Source: CAYXWH01 sp964468755 (GTDB taxonomy: Bacteria > Chloroflexota > Dehalococcoidia > Dehalococcoidales > RBG-16-60-22). Taken from it: a stretch of DNA of 13,425 nucleotides. Positions 1 through 6,853 of the stretch are shown here, one piece after another. Both the position numbers and the translations under genes were made by a program. The DNA is taken from assembly GCA_964468755.1 (NCBI GenBank), contig CAYXWH010000052.1:1-13425 (forward strand), read 5' to 3'. The first letter of the stretch is position 1. Each line of letters opens with the position of its first letter. Below the pieces are notes generated by a model. It was not told the DNA's origin. It saw only the letters and a list, made by a program, of their open reading frames with translations, and searched no databases.

Positions 1-362
1 GAAATAATGAGAAAAACCGCCGCCGGTCCATAGGCATCTCTGACTCTTAGTAACTGTCCGGCGGTAGTTTCCAGGGCTTCATCCCAGGAAACACGTTTAA
101 ATTTACCCTCGCCCCGCTCACCAGTTCTTTTCATGGGGTACTTCAGGCGGTCGGGAGAGTATACCCGCTGGCGATAGGCGCGTCCCCGCAGGCAGGCTCG
201 AAACTGAGGTTCTTCTCCGTCGTCACTCTCAATTCTGGTGATCCTACCCTCTCGCACATGAACTCTCAGTCGGCAGGTCCCGCCACAATGGCTGGAGCAG
301 GTAGTGTTGACCACCTGTTCCTTTTCTTCATCGGTTTTTTCTGTTTGTCGGTTCACTTTCAT
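1..362 (-). CDS. Molybdopterin oxidoreductase catalytic subunit, DMSO-reductase family (N-terminal part only)
   Basis: The first 120 codons of a gene that continues past the left edge. Seen: an N-terminal [4Fe-4S] motif with Cys22-x3-Cys26-x3-Cys30 and Cys57 in 'RACLRG', then 'SPDRLKYPMKR' and 'FKRVSWDEAL', which are hallmarks of the bis-MGD (CISM) family; the CSxxCGxxC spacing is like DmsA or related reductases. The metal ligand and substrate region are outside the window, so the reaction is unknown. The 21 residues before the first Cys hold no hydrophobic stretch and no twin-arginine signal, so the protein is probably cytoplasmic. The ATG at 362 has only a weak GAAAG upstream; in-frame GTG codons at 404 and 410 are alternatives. 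It begins 54 nt after the CoA-transferase stop, so it is probably the last visible gene of the dctP operon. It is a clear paralogue of the oxidoreductase at 8570-10894 (RGEGK-KR-SWDEAL in both). Confidence 0.85.
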   Translation of the reverse strand, partial: MKVNRQTEKTDEEKEQVVNTTCSSHCGGTCRLRVHVREGRITRIESDDGEEPQFRACLRGRAYRQRVYSPDRLKYPMKRTGERGEGKFKRVSWDEALETTAGQLLRVRDAYGPAAVFLII

Positions 363-416
363 TGCTTTGCTTTCAACTTGAAGCCGAGCGCCTGCCTGGC
401 TCACTGCCACGTGGCA

Positions 417-1772
417 CTACGGCCAGAATAGCTTTTGGGCTGCCCTTCTTAATTCGGGCTGGAAGTCCGGGTGGGCAATCGAGATAATAGCCTCGGCCCG
501 CTCCCGTCTGGTCTTACCGTCCAGGTTGACCATGCCATATTCCGTAACCAGATAGTCGACATAGGTCAGGGGTATCTCTACTACGGTACCCTTCTCCAGT
601 TGGGGCACGATGCGGGAAATTGTCCCCTGCTTGGCAGTTGACATAAGGGAGGTGATAGAGCGGCCGCCTTTGGAGTAGTGCGCGCCTATACAAAACTCTA
701 CCTGTCCTCCGGGGCCGCTGATTGGTACCGGTCCCAGATGGTCAATGACCAATTGCCCCAGGAGGTCAATCGCCAGGCCGGTGTTGATACTCACCATGTT
801 GTCATTGGAGGCGATGCGGGGTACGTTGCAGATATAACCGACGTCGCGGAACTCGAAAGCGGGGTTTTCCCTGACGAATTCCAGAATCTCCGGGGTAGCC
901 GGGTCATTGTCATACGTGCGCAGGCAGGCGCAGACTGACTTGCCGCGGTTTATGCTCTTGCGCTTGTTGGTAAAAACCCCTTTCCTTATTGCCTCGAGCA
1001 GGGAAACGGGTATTATTTCACTGTCAATACCCAGGTCGTTCCTGTCCTCAAGGAAAGTGGTAATCGCTTCGGAAGCGGTCCCGGTGCCTATCTGAAGGGT
1101 ATCTCCATCCCGTATCAGGGTGGAGACATTGGCGGCAATAACCTGGGCTTTCTCCCATTCGTCTACCGGCGGAACCGGGAGGGGACGCTCCGATTTCGCC
1201 TTGTCAGCCGGTACCGGCTCCGTCTCAACCAGGTAATCTATCTCCGAGATATGCACCCGGTCGCCGAACACCCGTGTAATCGTTGGGTCTACCTCGACAA
1301 TCACTGTCCTGGCTGTCTTTAGAGCGCTTGGGGAGTACCACAGTCTGGGTCCAAAGCTGCAGTATCCCTCTTCATCCGGGGGGCTTACCTTGCCCAGGAA
1401 CACATCGGCATAGTGGTAAATACCCGTCCGGTCAGACTCCTCCTGGCGCACCCCGTCGTTCAGGCCAAAGATAGAGGGCACCCAGTCAAACCGGCGCTCT
1501 TTTACACCGGGCCTGGTATGTGCCAGAGGGAAAGCGTCCTCGACCAGAAAAGAGTCTTCCCAGCCCGGCTGAAACCAGGGAAAATCATCGGTCCAGTGCG
1601 AGATAAGGGTGACATTCTGGAGCTCGTCTTTTCGCTTGGCCAGCTCAAAACCGATGAGCTTGGGCATATCCATCATGGCAAGGACCACTCTCTCGCCTGA
1701 TTTCACTATTTTGGCAGCTTCTTTGGCTGATATTATCTTGTCACGGTATTTATCCTGCCAAATAATGGGCAT
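417..1772 (-). CDS. Acetyl-CoA hydrolase/transferase-family CoA-transferase (4-hydroxybutyrate CoA-transferase-like)
   Basis: A 451-residue single-chain class I CoA-transferase that should move CoA between acetyl-CoA (or another acyl-CoA) and a carboxylic acid in the cytoplasm. Seen: an N-terminal half starting 'YRDKIISAKEAAKIVKSGERVV', a glycine-rich 'LQIGTGTASEAI' near residues 226-237, 'DLGIDSEIIP' near 247-255 in the place of the family's GIHTEM segment, and a C-terminal 'ISGPGGQVEFCIGAH' plus 'LVTEYGMVNLDGKTRRERAEAIISIAHPDF' split over residues 351-437. Glu252 is the candidate for the Glu that forms the glutamyl-CoA thioester; the neighbouring His and the DG that usually follow are changed (Asp250, Val256-Ser257), so the substrate may be unusual. 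Length fits the family (about 430-460). The start has AAGGAGG 5 nt upstream. It lies 69 nt after dctM, probably in the same operon, which suggests it activates what the TRAP system imports. The exact acid cannot be named. Confidence 0.9.
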   Translation of the reverse strand: MPIIWQDKYRDKIISAKEAAKIVKSGERVVLAMMDMPKLIGFELAKRKDELQNVTLISHWTDDFPWFQPGWEDSFLVEDAFPLAHTRPGVKERRFDWVPSIFGLNDGVRQEESDRTGIYHYADVFLGKVSPPDEEGYCSFGPRLWYSPSALKTARTVIVEVDPTITRVFGDRVHISEIDYLVETEPVPADKAKSERPLPVPPVDEWEKAQVIAANVSTLIRDGDTLQIGTGTASEAITTFLEDRNDLGIDSEIIPVSLLEAIRKGVFTNKRKSINRGKSVCACLRTYDNDPATPEILEFVRENPAFEFRDVGYICNVPRIASNDNMVSINTGLAIDLLGQLVIDHLGPVPISGPGGQVEFCIGAHYSKGGRSITSLMSTAKQGTISRIVPQLEKGTVVEIPLTYVDYLVTEYGMVNLDGKTRRERAEAIISIAHPDFQPELRRAAQKLFWP

Positions 1773-1841
1773 AGGAACCTCCTTGTTAAGGAAAAAGCAC
1801 TCATAGAACCAATCCGTAACTGCGGTTATATCTCGTTATTA

Positions 1842-2934
1842 CTATTTGCCCAGCATTAGCCCGGGTATCCAGGTTGCAATCTGCGGGAAAACAATGACCA
1901 GGGCCAGTGCNNNNNNNNNNNNNNNNNNNNNNNNNNNNNNNNNNNNNNNNNNNNNNNNNNNNNNNNNNNNNNNNNNNNNNNNNNNNNNNNNNNNNNNNNN
2001 NNNNNNNNNNGTTGGGCAGTCCGCTGAGAGCCACCAGCCGACTGTACAATGTTGCACCGGAATAGAGGATGAAAATTGTGGCGTTGATCTGGGCAGCATC
2101 TCTCAGAGTGCTTCTAATTGACTTCCGGTTAATCCTCCTCAGAATAAGAGCAATAACCAGGGCGGCAAAAGCGCCAACGGCACCGGCTTCTTCGGGAGTG
2201 AATACACCGGAGTATATACCCCCCAGCACTATCAGCACTAGGATGGCGATTCCCCAGACTTTACGCAACGAAAAGATTCTGTTCTTCCAACTGATGTCCA
2301 TGGTCGAGGGGGGTGCCAGCGATGGGCGCAACCTCGCCATGGCATATATACCCAGGCTCAGCAGACCCGCCAGAAGTATACCGGGGCCAATGCCGGCGAT
2401 GAATATCCGCCCGATTGATTGCTCGGTTAAGATACCGAAAAAGATCATGAGAACGCTGGGTGGAATGAGCATGGCCAGGGCGCCTGCCGAAGCTATTGAT
2501 GCGGTGCCAAAAGTGGGGCTATACCCCTGTTTTTTCATCTCAGGCAGGCTGAACTTGCAAAAGATGCTAATAGCGGCGACGGTGGAGCCGCAGGCGGCGC
2601 CAAATAAGGCATTGGCAATGACAGTAGAAATTGAAAGGCCACCTCGAATTTTGCCCAGCCAGGCAGCCCCGGCCTCATAGGCGTCACTGGCAAAGCCACA
2701 TAAGCCGGCGAAGACTCCCATAATCATGAACAGGGGAAGCACTGACATGGTGAATGAAGCGGTGACGGCAAAAGGTTGCGTGGCTAAAATTCTTATGGCC
2801 TGTTCCAGATTGCCGGTCATCACCCAGTATCCGAGGAAGCCGGTTGCATACAGGGCTATGCCCACATGCACGCGCAGCACGAGGAGGAGTAGTAAAAAGG
2901 GTATGCTAAGTAATCCTATCAGTAAGGGATCCAT
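1842..2934 (-). CDS. dctM: TRAP transporter large membrane subunit DctM, interrupted by an assembly gap
   Basis: The ion-coupled permease of a tripartite periplasmic transporter, working with DctQ and DctP. The 308 residues before the gap are strongly hydrophobic and carry the DctM hallmarks 'VLPLFMIMG' (about 64-72), 'ALFGAACGSTVAA' and 'GALAMLIPPSVLMIFFGILTEQSIGRIF'. The gene is then cut by 100 Ns at 1911-2010. After the gap, the frame ending at 1842 reads 'ALALVIVFPQIATWIPGLMLGK', a typical DctM C-terminus, while the frame that is continuous through the Ns reads to 1801 and looks non-biological. I therefore end the gene at 1842. The two parts total 330 residues against about 420-440 for the family, so about 100 residues are hidden in the gap. 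It starts 1 nt after the dctQ stop (TAAAATG), so it is translationally coupled. The gene is probably intact in the organism. Confidence 0.88.
1911..2010. other. Assembly gap of 100 Ns
   Basis: Exactly 100 undetermined bases, the usual placeholder for a scaffold join of unknown length. It falls within dctM. The DctM frames on the two sides differ by one step across 100 Ns, which requires the real gap to be a multiple of three. The size deficit of the protein suggests about 300 nt. Confidence 0.97.
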
Positions 2935-2935
2935 T

Positions 2936-3448
2936 TTAATCAGACCCCCCTTGTAGAATCTTCGGTATATTGGCGATGAAACTGGTGAAGAACTGGACTA
3001 CCAGGAGAAAGCTGCCAAATACCAGCACGAACTTTGCCGGCCACATGGGGATACGGAGTAATCCTGGCATCCGCTGTCCTGCCTCCACCGATATCCAGGC
3101 CTGTCCCCATGCTTGCCAGCATATCACTCCGAAGATGAGCATCCCCAGCGCATAGGCCAGCGAATCAAGGAGATATTTCTGCCTCGGGTTAATCTTTCTC
3201 TCTATAAGCTGAATTCTGATGTTCTGCCCCGATGCCTCAGCGTAAGCGTAAGCTAGAAAGACAATGAATACCATACCCAGTTCAGCAAATTCATAGGTTC
3301 CGGGGATGGGCTTACTCAGAACATATCGTCCAAAGACATCAGCGGTGACCAGAAGCACCAGCAGGAAAATGAGTACTGATGATATCTCGGAACACCAGTC
3401 AAAAAACTTTTTTAGAAAAGAAGTCCATTTGGTTAAAAAGGCTGACAT
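2936..3448 (-). CDS. dctQ: TRAP transporter small membrane subunit DctQ
   Basis: A 170-residue membrane protein, normal for DctQ (about 160-200), which partners DctM in the inner membrane. Four hydrophobic segments are visible: near residues 21-42 ('VLIFLLVLLVTADVFGRYVL'), 55-67 ('ELGMVFIVFLAYAYAE'), 93-110 ('LAYALGMLIFGVICWQAW') and 137-157 ('FVLVFGSFLLVVQFF'). The 'DVFGRYVLSKPIPGTYEFAEL' region is the family signature: R-Y-V/L followed by P-x-P-G-t-x-E. The start at 3448 has GGAGGTG 11 nt upstream. Its stop is 1 nt before dctM. It is separated from dctP by 195 nt that carry a strong hairpin. Identification is secure; the substrate is set by DctP, not by this subunit. Confidence 0.93.
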   Translation of the reverse strand: MSAFLTKWTSFLKKFFDWCSEISSVLIFLLVLLVTADVFGRYVLSKPIPGTYEFAELGMVFIVFLAYAYAEASGQNIRIQLIERKINPRQKYLLDSLAYALGMLIFGVICWQAWGQAWISVEAGQRMPGLLRIPMWPAKFVLVFGSFLLVVQFFTSFIANIPKILQGGSD

Positions 3449-3523
3449 CTATTTAGTCGCACCTCCATCCGTATCTCACCACCTGCAAGCGATACGAAGA
3501 TTCAATACGCGGCAACTCGAAAA

Positions 3524-3565
3524 GGGGAGCCTATTTAGAACTGTCCAATCCCAAACAGGCTCCCC
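3524..3565 (-). terminator. Hairpin with U-tract between dctP and dctQ: probable partial terminator/attenuator or mRNA-stabilising stem
   Basis: On the minus strand GGGGAGCCTGTTT pairs with AAATAGGCTCCCC (13 pairs, one of them G-U), with a 16-nt loop, and is followed directly by TTTT and then CGAG. It sits 78 nt past the dctP stop and 75 nt before the dctQ start. A stem of this strength with a short U-run is typical of intrinsic terminators. Placed inside an operon it would leave more dctP message than dctQM message, which fits the need for excess binding protein; a 3'-end protecting stem is the alternative. Confidence 0.72.
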
Positions 3566-3643
3566 ATAGTACCAGACCAAATTATCGCTTATTGTAAGCC
3601 GGTATTTTCAGGTATCCCTGTTCCGATGTACTGGTTGTTTATG

Positions 3644-4843
3644 TTATTTAACCGACCACTCTCGAGGGAATTCGTGTCCCAGTTCCTTAGCGGTTTCTAT
3701 AAAGAGGGTCATTATCTCCGTTCCCGGTTGCCCCTTGGCGTTGACTTCATCAACCCATTCCTGTGGGAAATTGGGCAGGAGACTGGCCCATTTTGTCTTT
3801 TCTGTCTGGGACAACGTGTAGAAGGTGACCCCTGCATCCTTCATCACCTGTTGAGCCTCAACTGTCTGGTCAGCAAGCAACTGGATATTGTAGTGGTAAG
3901 CATCAATAGCCGTCTCTTCCATTATCTGCTGAATGTTGGGTGGTAGCGAGTCCCAGACATCCCGGTTCACTACCGTGGTGCCAACCAGTTCAGCACCCAG
4001 TCCCATCTCGGTTAAATGTTTGGCGGCTTCGAAGAGCTTGTATGAGTATATTGCTGACGTTGGCAGGAATTGACCTTCGATGACACCGGTTTGTAACGCC
4101 TGATATGCACCGGAAATCCCCATTGAGACCGGCGCAGCATCTATGGCAGCCAGCGCCTGCGGGTGATATACACCTATGGCACCAATCTTTTTACCTGCAA
4201 AGTCATCCAAAGTCTTAATCGGCACGGTCGTACTGAGGTCCTTGCCGGGTACCGGTGCGGCAAACAGGAATTTGGTGTTGTAACGCTCGATATCATTGAT
4301 GAAGTCCGCGTTTTCAAACATGGCTAAGTATAGAGGGTCGAGGACTTTGGGGTCAGTGGGGGCGAAGTATACGGGAAACTGAACGTTAATCAGTGGTAAT
4401 CTATCCGGATAGCCGGTGCAGTTAACCACGCAAACGTCGAGGAGCCCGCTGCTTATGCCGTCAAGGTCCTCTCCCTTTTTCACCAGACTCCCGGCCCAGA
4501 AGGTTTCGAACTGGACCTGCCCGTTGGTTCGCTTCTCAACCTCTTCGAGCCACCATATGGGACCAAGGGTGGTTGTGCTCGTCGGGGGCATCATGGCACC
4601 AATTTTTAGAGTAATTGGTTCGGCAGGTGCGGGAGCGGGTGCTGGCGCCGGTGCGGGAGCGGGAGCCGGTGCGGGAGCGGGAGCCGGTGCGGGAGCCGGA
4701 GCCGGTGCTGGCGCCGGTGCGGGAGCGGGAGCCGGTGCGGGTGCGGGTGCAGGAGCTGGTTCCGGTTCTGCACAGCCCACGGCCACTCCAATAAGAGAAA
4801 TCATCATTACCAGAATAAACAGAAAATATGGGATTTTTTTCAT
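3644..4843 (-). CDS. dctP: TRAP transporter substrate-binding lipoprotein DctP with a long Ala-Pro linker
   Basis: The extracytoplasmic solute receptor of the TRAP system, 399 residues. A signal peptide (MKK plus a hydrophobic run) ends in the lipobox-like AVGC, with Cys24 as the probable lipidated residue. Residues about 29-74 are an almost pure Ala-Pro repeat (some 23 dipeptides), a stiff tether between membrane and receptor. The DctP fold follows from residue 76 ('ITLKIGAMMPPTSTT') with 'LQTGVIEGQFLP' as the family's (A)LQTGvvDGqe motif. The usual 'GlKIRvp' segment, whose Arg binds the substrate carboxylate in most DctP proteins, reads 'GKKIGAIG' with Gly221 in that place. The start has GGGAGGTT upstream with normal spacing. 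It is first in an operon with dctQ, dctM, a CoA-transferase and a molybdo-enzyme, behind a promoter with the shared operator. The ligand is unknown. Confidence 0.93.
   Translation of the reverse strand: MKKIPYFLFILVMMISLIGVAVGCAEPEPAPAPAPAPAPAPAPAPAPAPAPAPAPAPAPAPAPAPAPAPAPAPAEPITLKIGAMMPPTSTTTLGPIWWLEEVEKRTNGQVQFETFWAGSLVKKGEDLDGISSGLLDVCVVNCTGYPDRLPLINVQFPVYFAPTDPKVLDPLYLAMFENADFINDIERYNTKFLFAAPVPGKDLSTTVPIKTLDDFAGKKIGAIGVYHPQALAAIDAAPVSMGISGAYQALQTGVIEGQFLPTSAIYSYKLFEAAKHLTEMGLGAELVGTTVVNRDVWDSLPPNIQQIMEETAIDAYHYNIQLLADQTVEAQQVMKDAGVTFYTLSQTEKTKWASLLPNFPQEWVDEVNAKGQPGTEIMTLFIETAKELGHEFPREWSVK
4624..4770. repeat. GC-rich tandem repeat encoding the Ala-Pro linker of DctP
   Basis: Degenerate hexanucleotide-like units of alternating Ala and Pro codons. 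A longer unit starting GCTGGCGCCGG is duplicated at 4641 and 4707 (66 nt, 22 residues apart), showing growth by slippage or unequal exchange. The codons vary between copies, so the linker is held at protein level. The long open frame on the opposite strand (Gly-Ala repeats) is a shadow. Confidence 0.9.
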
Positions 4844-5000
4844 GGCTTATCTAACCTCCCTACTATATTTCTAAGGGACACTACTGTGATTGGTCAATTA
4901 CTACGATATAGTGCACCTCCTTCCATAGAAACATTTTCTAAGATCTGTGTAAAGATAGTAAAAATCATAGTAATACATTAGATAATATCAAAAGATAAAA

Positions 5001-5018
5001 CGTATACGATATTCGTAG
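5001..5018. promoter_or_regulatory. Operator copy A (upstream of dctP), probable MarR-protein site
   Basis: CGTATACGATATTCGTAG, differing from the other three copies at the centre (TAT for TAG). The core TACGA-N3-TCGTA dyad (5005-5017) is intact and the overlapping CGTATACG palindrome is kept. The centre is 27 nt downstream of the -10 box, 5 nt further than in the other three promoters. Confidence 0.8.
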
Positions 5019-5037
5019 CCGACATTGATTTTGAAAA

Positions 5038-5067
5038 ATTCTATCATCAGCACCATGTTTTTGTCAA
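5038..5067 (-). promoter_or_regulatory. Promoter of the dctP operon
   Basis: On the minus strand TTGACA (5067-5062), an 18-bp spacer and TAGAAT (5043-5038). Both hexamers match or nearly match the sigma-70 consensus. The start of transcription should be near 5031, giving a leader of about 190 nt before dctP, with operator A inside the early transcribed region. Confidence 0.75.
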
Positions 5068-5143
5068 GGCAATCATAAATATGAACTGCGTCGGCGAGTC
5101 CCGAGATGCTGTCGGCGGTAAGCGCCTTTCGCTGACCGGTAGA

Positions 5144-5166
5144 ATAACCGCTATCTCACCGGTTAT
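5144..5166 (-). terminator. Possible weak terminator after the two-subunit CoA-transferase
   Basis: A perfect 7-bp stem (ATAACCG with CGGTTAT) and a 9-nt loop, 3 nt past the end of the CoA-transferase B gene. Only a poor U-tract (TTATTCT) follows on the minus strand, so it may be a weak or Rho-assisted stop. Confidence 0.35.
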
Positions 5167-5169
5167 ACC

Positions 5170-5844
5170 CTAAAATTCCACCTCCTTAAGGTCAGGGGCG
5201 ACCAGCAGACTGGCTTCAGTAAGGGCTTGCACCTCTCCGGGAGTCCATCCGGGGGTTATCTCTTTGAGGAGAAACCCGTCCGTAGTTACCTCAATCACAC
5301 CCAGGTCAGTGACGATAAGCTTGACGCATTCCTTGGCGGTAAGGGGATAGGTGCAGCGCTTCAATAAACGCGGCTCGCCTTTCTTGGTAGTGTGTTCCAT
5401 AACGATAATTAATTTTTTAACACCGACGGCTAAGTCCATTCCACCGCCGATATTGCCCACACCGCGAGCCGGGAAGAGCCAGTTAGCCAGGTCGCCATTT
5501 TCCGAGACCTGGAAGGCGCCTAACACGGAGATATCAATATGTCCGCCCCGTATAATCCCGAAAGAGTCGGCATGGTGGAAGAAGCACATTCCGGGCAACG
5601 GAGTTACGTACTGACCGCCAGCATTGATCAGGTCAATATCAGCCTTTTCCGCTACCTCGTCGGCGGCAACTATTGGGCCAAAACCGAGCGCACCGTTTTC
5701 GGTGTGGAAAGTGACCGTTATGTCCTCGGGTATATAACTTGAAATCAGAGTAGGAATACCAATACCCAAGTTAACCACGTCACCGTCAGCGAACTCTTTG
5801 GCTACTCTCATCGCCATCAGTTCCCTGGTCAGCTTATCTTTCAT
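5170..5844 (-). CDS. CoA-transferase subunit B (3-oxoacid / acetoacetate CoA-transferase type)
   Basis: The 224-residue beta subunit of a heteromeric class I CoA-transferase (AtoA/ScoB family, usually 205-225). Seen: 'VVNLGIGIPTLISSYIP' at about 23-39, then 'HTENGALGFGP' where Glu49 of the S/TENG motif is the expected catalytic Glu that becomes the glutamyl-CoA intermediate. 'NAGGQYVT', 'GGHIDISVLGAFQV' and 'VGNIGGGMDLAVG' follow in the family order, and the C-terminal 'EVTTDGFLLKEITPGWTPGEV' is typical. It overlaps subunit A by 4 nt (ATGA), so the pair is translationally coupled, and GGGGGA provides a ribosome site. Acetoacetate would fit well because BKACE, 6 kb away, makes acetoacetate, but the acid specificity is not readable from sequence. 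Identification as a complete B subunit is secure. Confidence 0.93.
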   Translation of the reverse strand: MKDKLTRELMAMRVAKEFADGDVVNLGIGIPTLISSYIPEDITVTFHTENGALGFGPIVAADEVAEKADIDLINAGGQYVTPLPGMCFFHHADSFGIIRGGHIDISVLGAFQVSENGDLANWLFPARGVGNIGGGMDLAVGVKKLIIVMEHTTKKGEPRLLKRCTYPLTAKECVKLIVTDLGVIEVTTDGFLLKEITPGWTPGEVQALTEASLLVAPDLKEVEF

Positions 5845-6596
5845 GATTGGTATCGTCCCCCTTTATTCCAAAAGCTTCTATCCAGGCGACGGGGAAAACC
5901 TTCATCCTGTTTTACCTTCACAATACGGTCAACGAATATTCCCGGGGTCACGATGGCTTCGGGGTCCAGTTCACCAATCTCGACAATTTCATCGACTTCG
6001 GCAATGGTGACAGTGGCTGCCGTCGCCATCATCGGATTGAATTGCCGCTGTGTGCCGCGATAGACAAGGTTTCCCATTTTATCAGCCTTGTAGGCTCGTA
6101 CCAGGGCAAAATCAGCCGTGAGGGCAAATTCGAGGAGCATTTCTTTGCCATTGATTGTTCGCTTTTCTTTCCCTTCCTCAATAACCGTACCGACACCGGT
6201 GGGGACATAAAACGCACCGATACCGGCGCCACCGGCTCTAATCCTTTCTGCCAGAGTACCCTGAGGCACCATTTCCAGCTCAACCTCCCCCTGGGCAACC
6301 TGCTTTTCACAGGGTGAAGGGTTAGCGGCAGACACCGAGAAGGGAAAAGAGGCGATCATTTTTTTCACCTGTCCATTCTCGAAAAGGATTTTATGGTCAT
6401 CAAATTCAATGGTAAGACCGATACCGCCAGCGGTGTTGGCGATGAGCGTAAGGTCTTTTACCCCCTTCTCTTGCAAAGCCCGACATAAATTAATCGGGTA
6501 GCCTCCGGGTCCGCCAAAGTTACCTATCATGATGACTGCTTTATCGGGAATATCGGCTACGGCAGACTTAAAGTCATCGTATATCTTGTTCAACAT
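5841..6596 (-). CDS. CoA-transferase subunit A (3-oxoacid / acetoacetate CoA-transferase type)
   Basis: The 251-residue alpha subunit (AtoD/ScoA family, usually 220-250) that pairs with subunit B to swap CoA between acyl-CoA and a keto or fatty acid in the cytoplasm. Seen: 'IMIGNFGGPGGYPINLCRAL' (about 22-41) in the position of the family's GGFGlcGiPenLi loop, but richer in glycine; then 'TLAERIRAGGAGIGAFY' and 'PTGVGT' (about 114-137), 'FALVRAYKADKMGNLVYRGTQRQFNPMMA' split over 163-191, and a C-terminal 'IVTPGIFVDRIVKV'. The start at 6596 has GAGGGAG and AAAGG upstream. It is first of a two-gene unit and has a long leader of about 220 nt behind a promoter that carries the shared operator. 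Substrate unknown. Confidence 0.92.
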   Translation of the reverse strand: MLNKIYDDFKSAVADIPDKAVIMIGNFGGPGGYPINLCRALQEKGVKDLTLIANTAGGIGLTIEFDDHKILFENGQVKKMIASFPFSVSAANPSPCEKQVAQGEVELEMVPQGTLAERIRAGGAGIGAFYVPTGVGTVIEEGKEKRTINGKEMLLEFALTADFALVRAYKADKMGNLVYRGTQRQFNPMMATAATVTIAEVDEIVEIGELDPEAIVTPGIFVDRIVKVKQDEGFPRRLDRSFWNKGGRYQS

Positions 6597-6792
6597 AACC
6601 TTTCTCCCTCTGGCTACAGTCTGCTCCGGGCTATATTCTGTCTACCACCCCGGTAACTCTGTGTTATCATTCACGACGCCGAACATTACTATTGTTTACT
6701 CCTTTTCAGGAGAAGGGATTTGGAATTCCGTATTTATATAATGGTATAGTTAACTTAACAATGCTTCAACTACTACAATTATTAGTATAAAT

Positions 6793-6810
6793 CGTATACG
6801 ATAGTCGTAG
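6793..6810. promoter_or_regulatory. Operator copy B (upstream of the two-subunit CoA-transferase)
   Basis: CGTATACGATAGTCGTAG, identical over 18 bp to copy D. It has a core TACGA-TAG-TCGTA dyad (6797-6809), and the perfect 12-bp palindrome ATCGTATACGAT overlaps its left half. An outer AATCG / CGATT pair extends the symmetry. Its centre is 22 nt past the -10 box, inside the first transcribed bases, a repressing position. Confidence 0.85.
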
Positions 6811-6824
6811 GCGATTCCTTTTCT

Positions 6825-6853
6825 ATTCTAGTATCATTGTGTGCTCTTGTCAA
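6825..6853 (-). promoter_or_regulatory. Promoter of the two-subunit CoA-transferase
   Basis: Minus strand TTGACA (6853-6848), a 17-bp spacer and TAGAAT (6830-6825). The spacer contains GCACAC at the same place as the promoter of the oxidoreductase (spacer positions 4-9 in both). Transcription should start near 6818, about 220 nt before the subunit A start codon. Confidence 0.8.

Larger units (their letters stand above)
4844..5169. other. Intergenic region: dctP leader, operator and promoter
   Basis: No gene is supported in these 326 nt. Going left from the CoA-transferase B stop they hold a modest hairpin (5144-5166), the promoter for dctP (5038-5067), the operator copy (5001-5018), and then an AT-rich 5' leader of about 190 nt on the minus strand. 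An extra TACGATA half-site is visible at 4902-4908. I recognise no riboswitch. Confidence 0.7.

Noticed and set aside
405..416. Perfect 12-bp palindrome TGCCACGTGGCA directly after the CoA-transferase stop
   Set aside because: No loop for a hairpin terminator and no second copy in the window; it may be a chance feature, and it is unrelated to the four-copy operator.
1801..1841. Extension of dctM to the stop at 1801
   Set aside because: This frame is only continuous because the gap was set to 100 Ns; the tail after the gap is not hydrophobic, while another frame gives a textbook DctM C-terminus ending at 1842.
2069..2680. A 203-codon plus-strand open frame
   Set aside because: Antisense to dctM; no motif is recognisable.
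4416..4874. Open frame on the plus strand encoding a long Gly-Ala repeat
   Set aside because: It is the antisense shadow of the Ala-Pro linker of dctP and has no support of its own.
4889..4923. Ten-codon leader ORF in the dctP 5' leader next to a strong GGAGG
   Set aside because: The GGAGG is inside the tiny frame rather than before its ATG; no regulatory codon pattern is seen, so chance is likelier.
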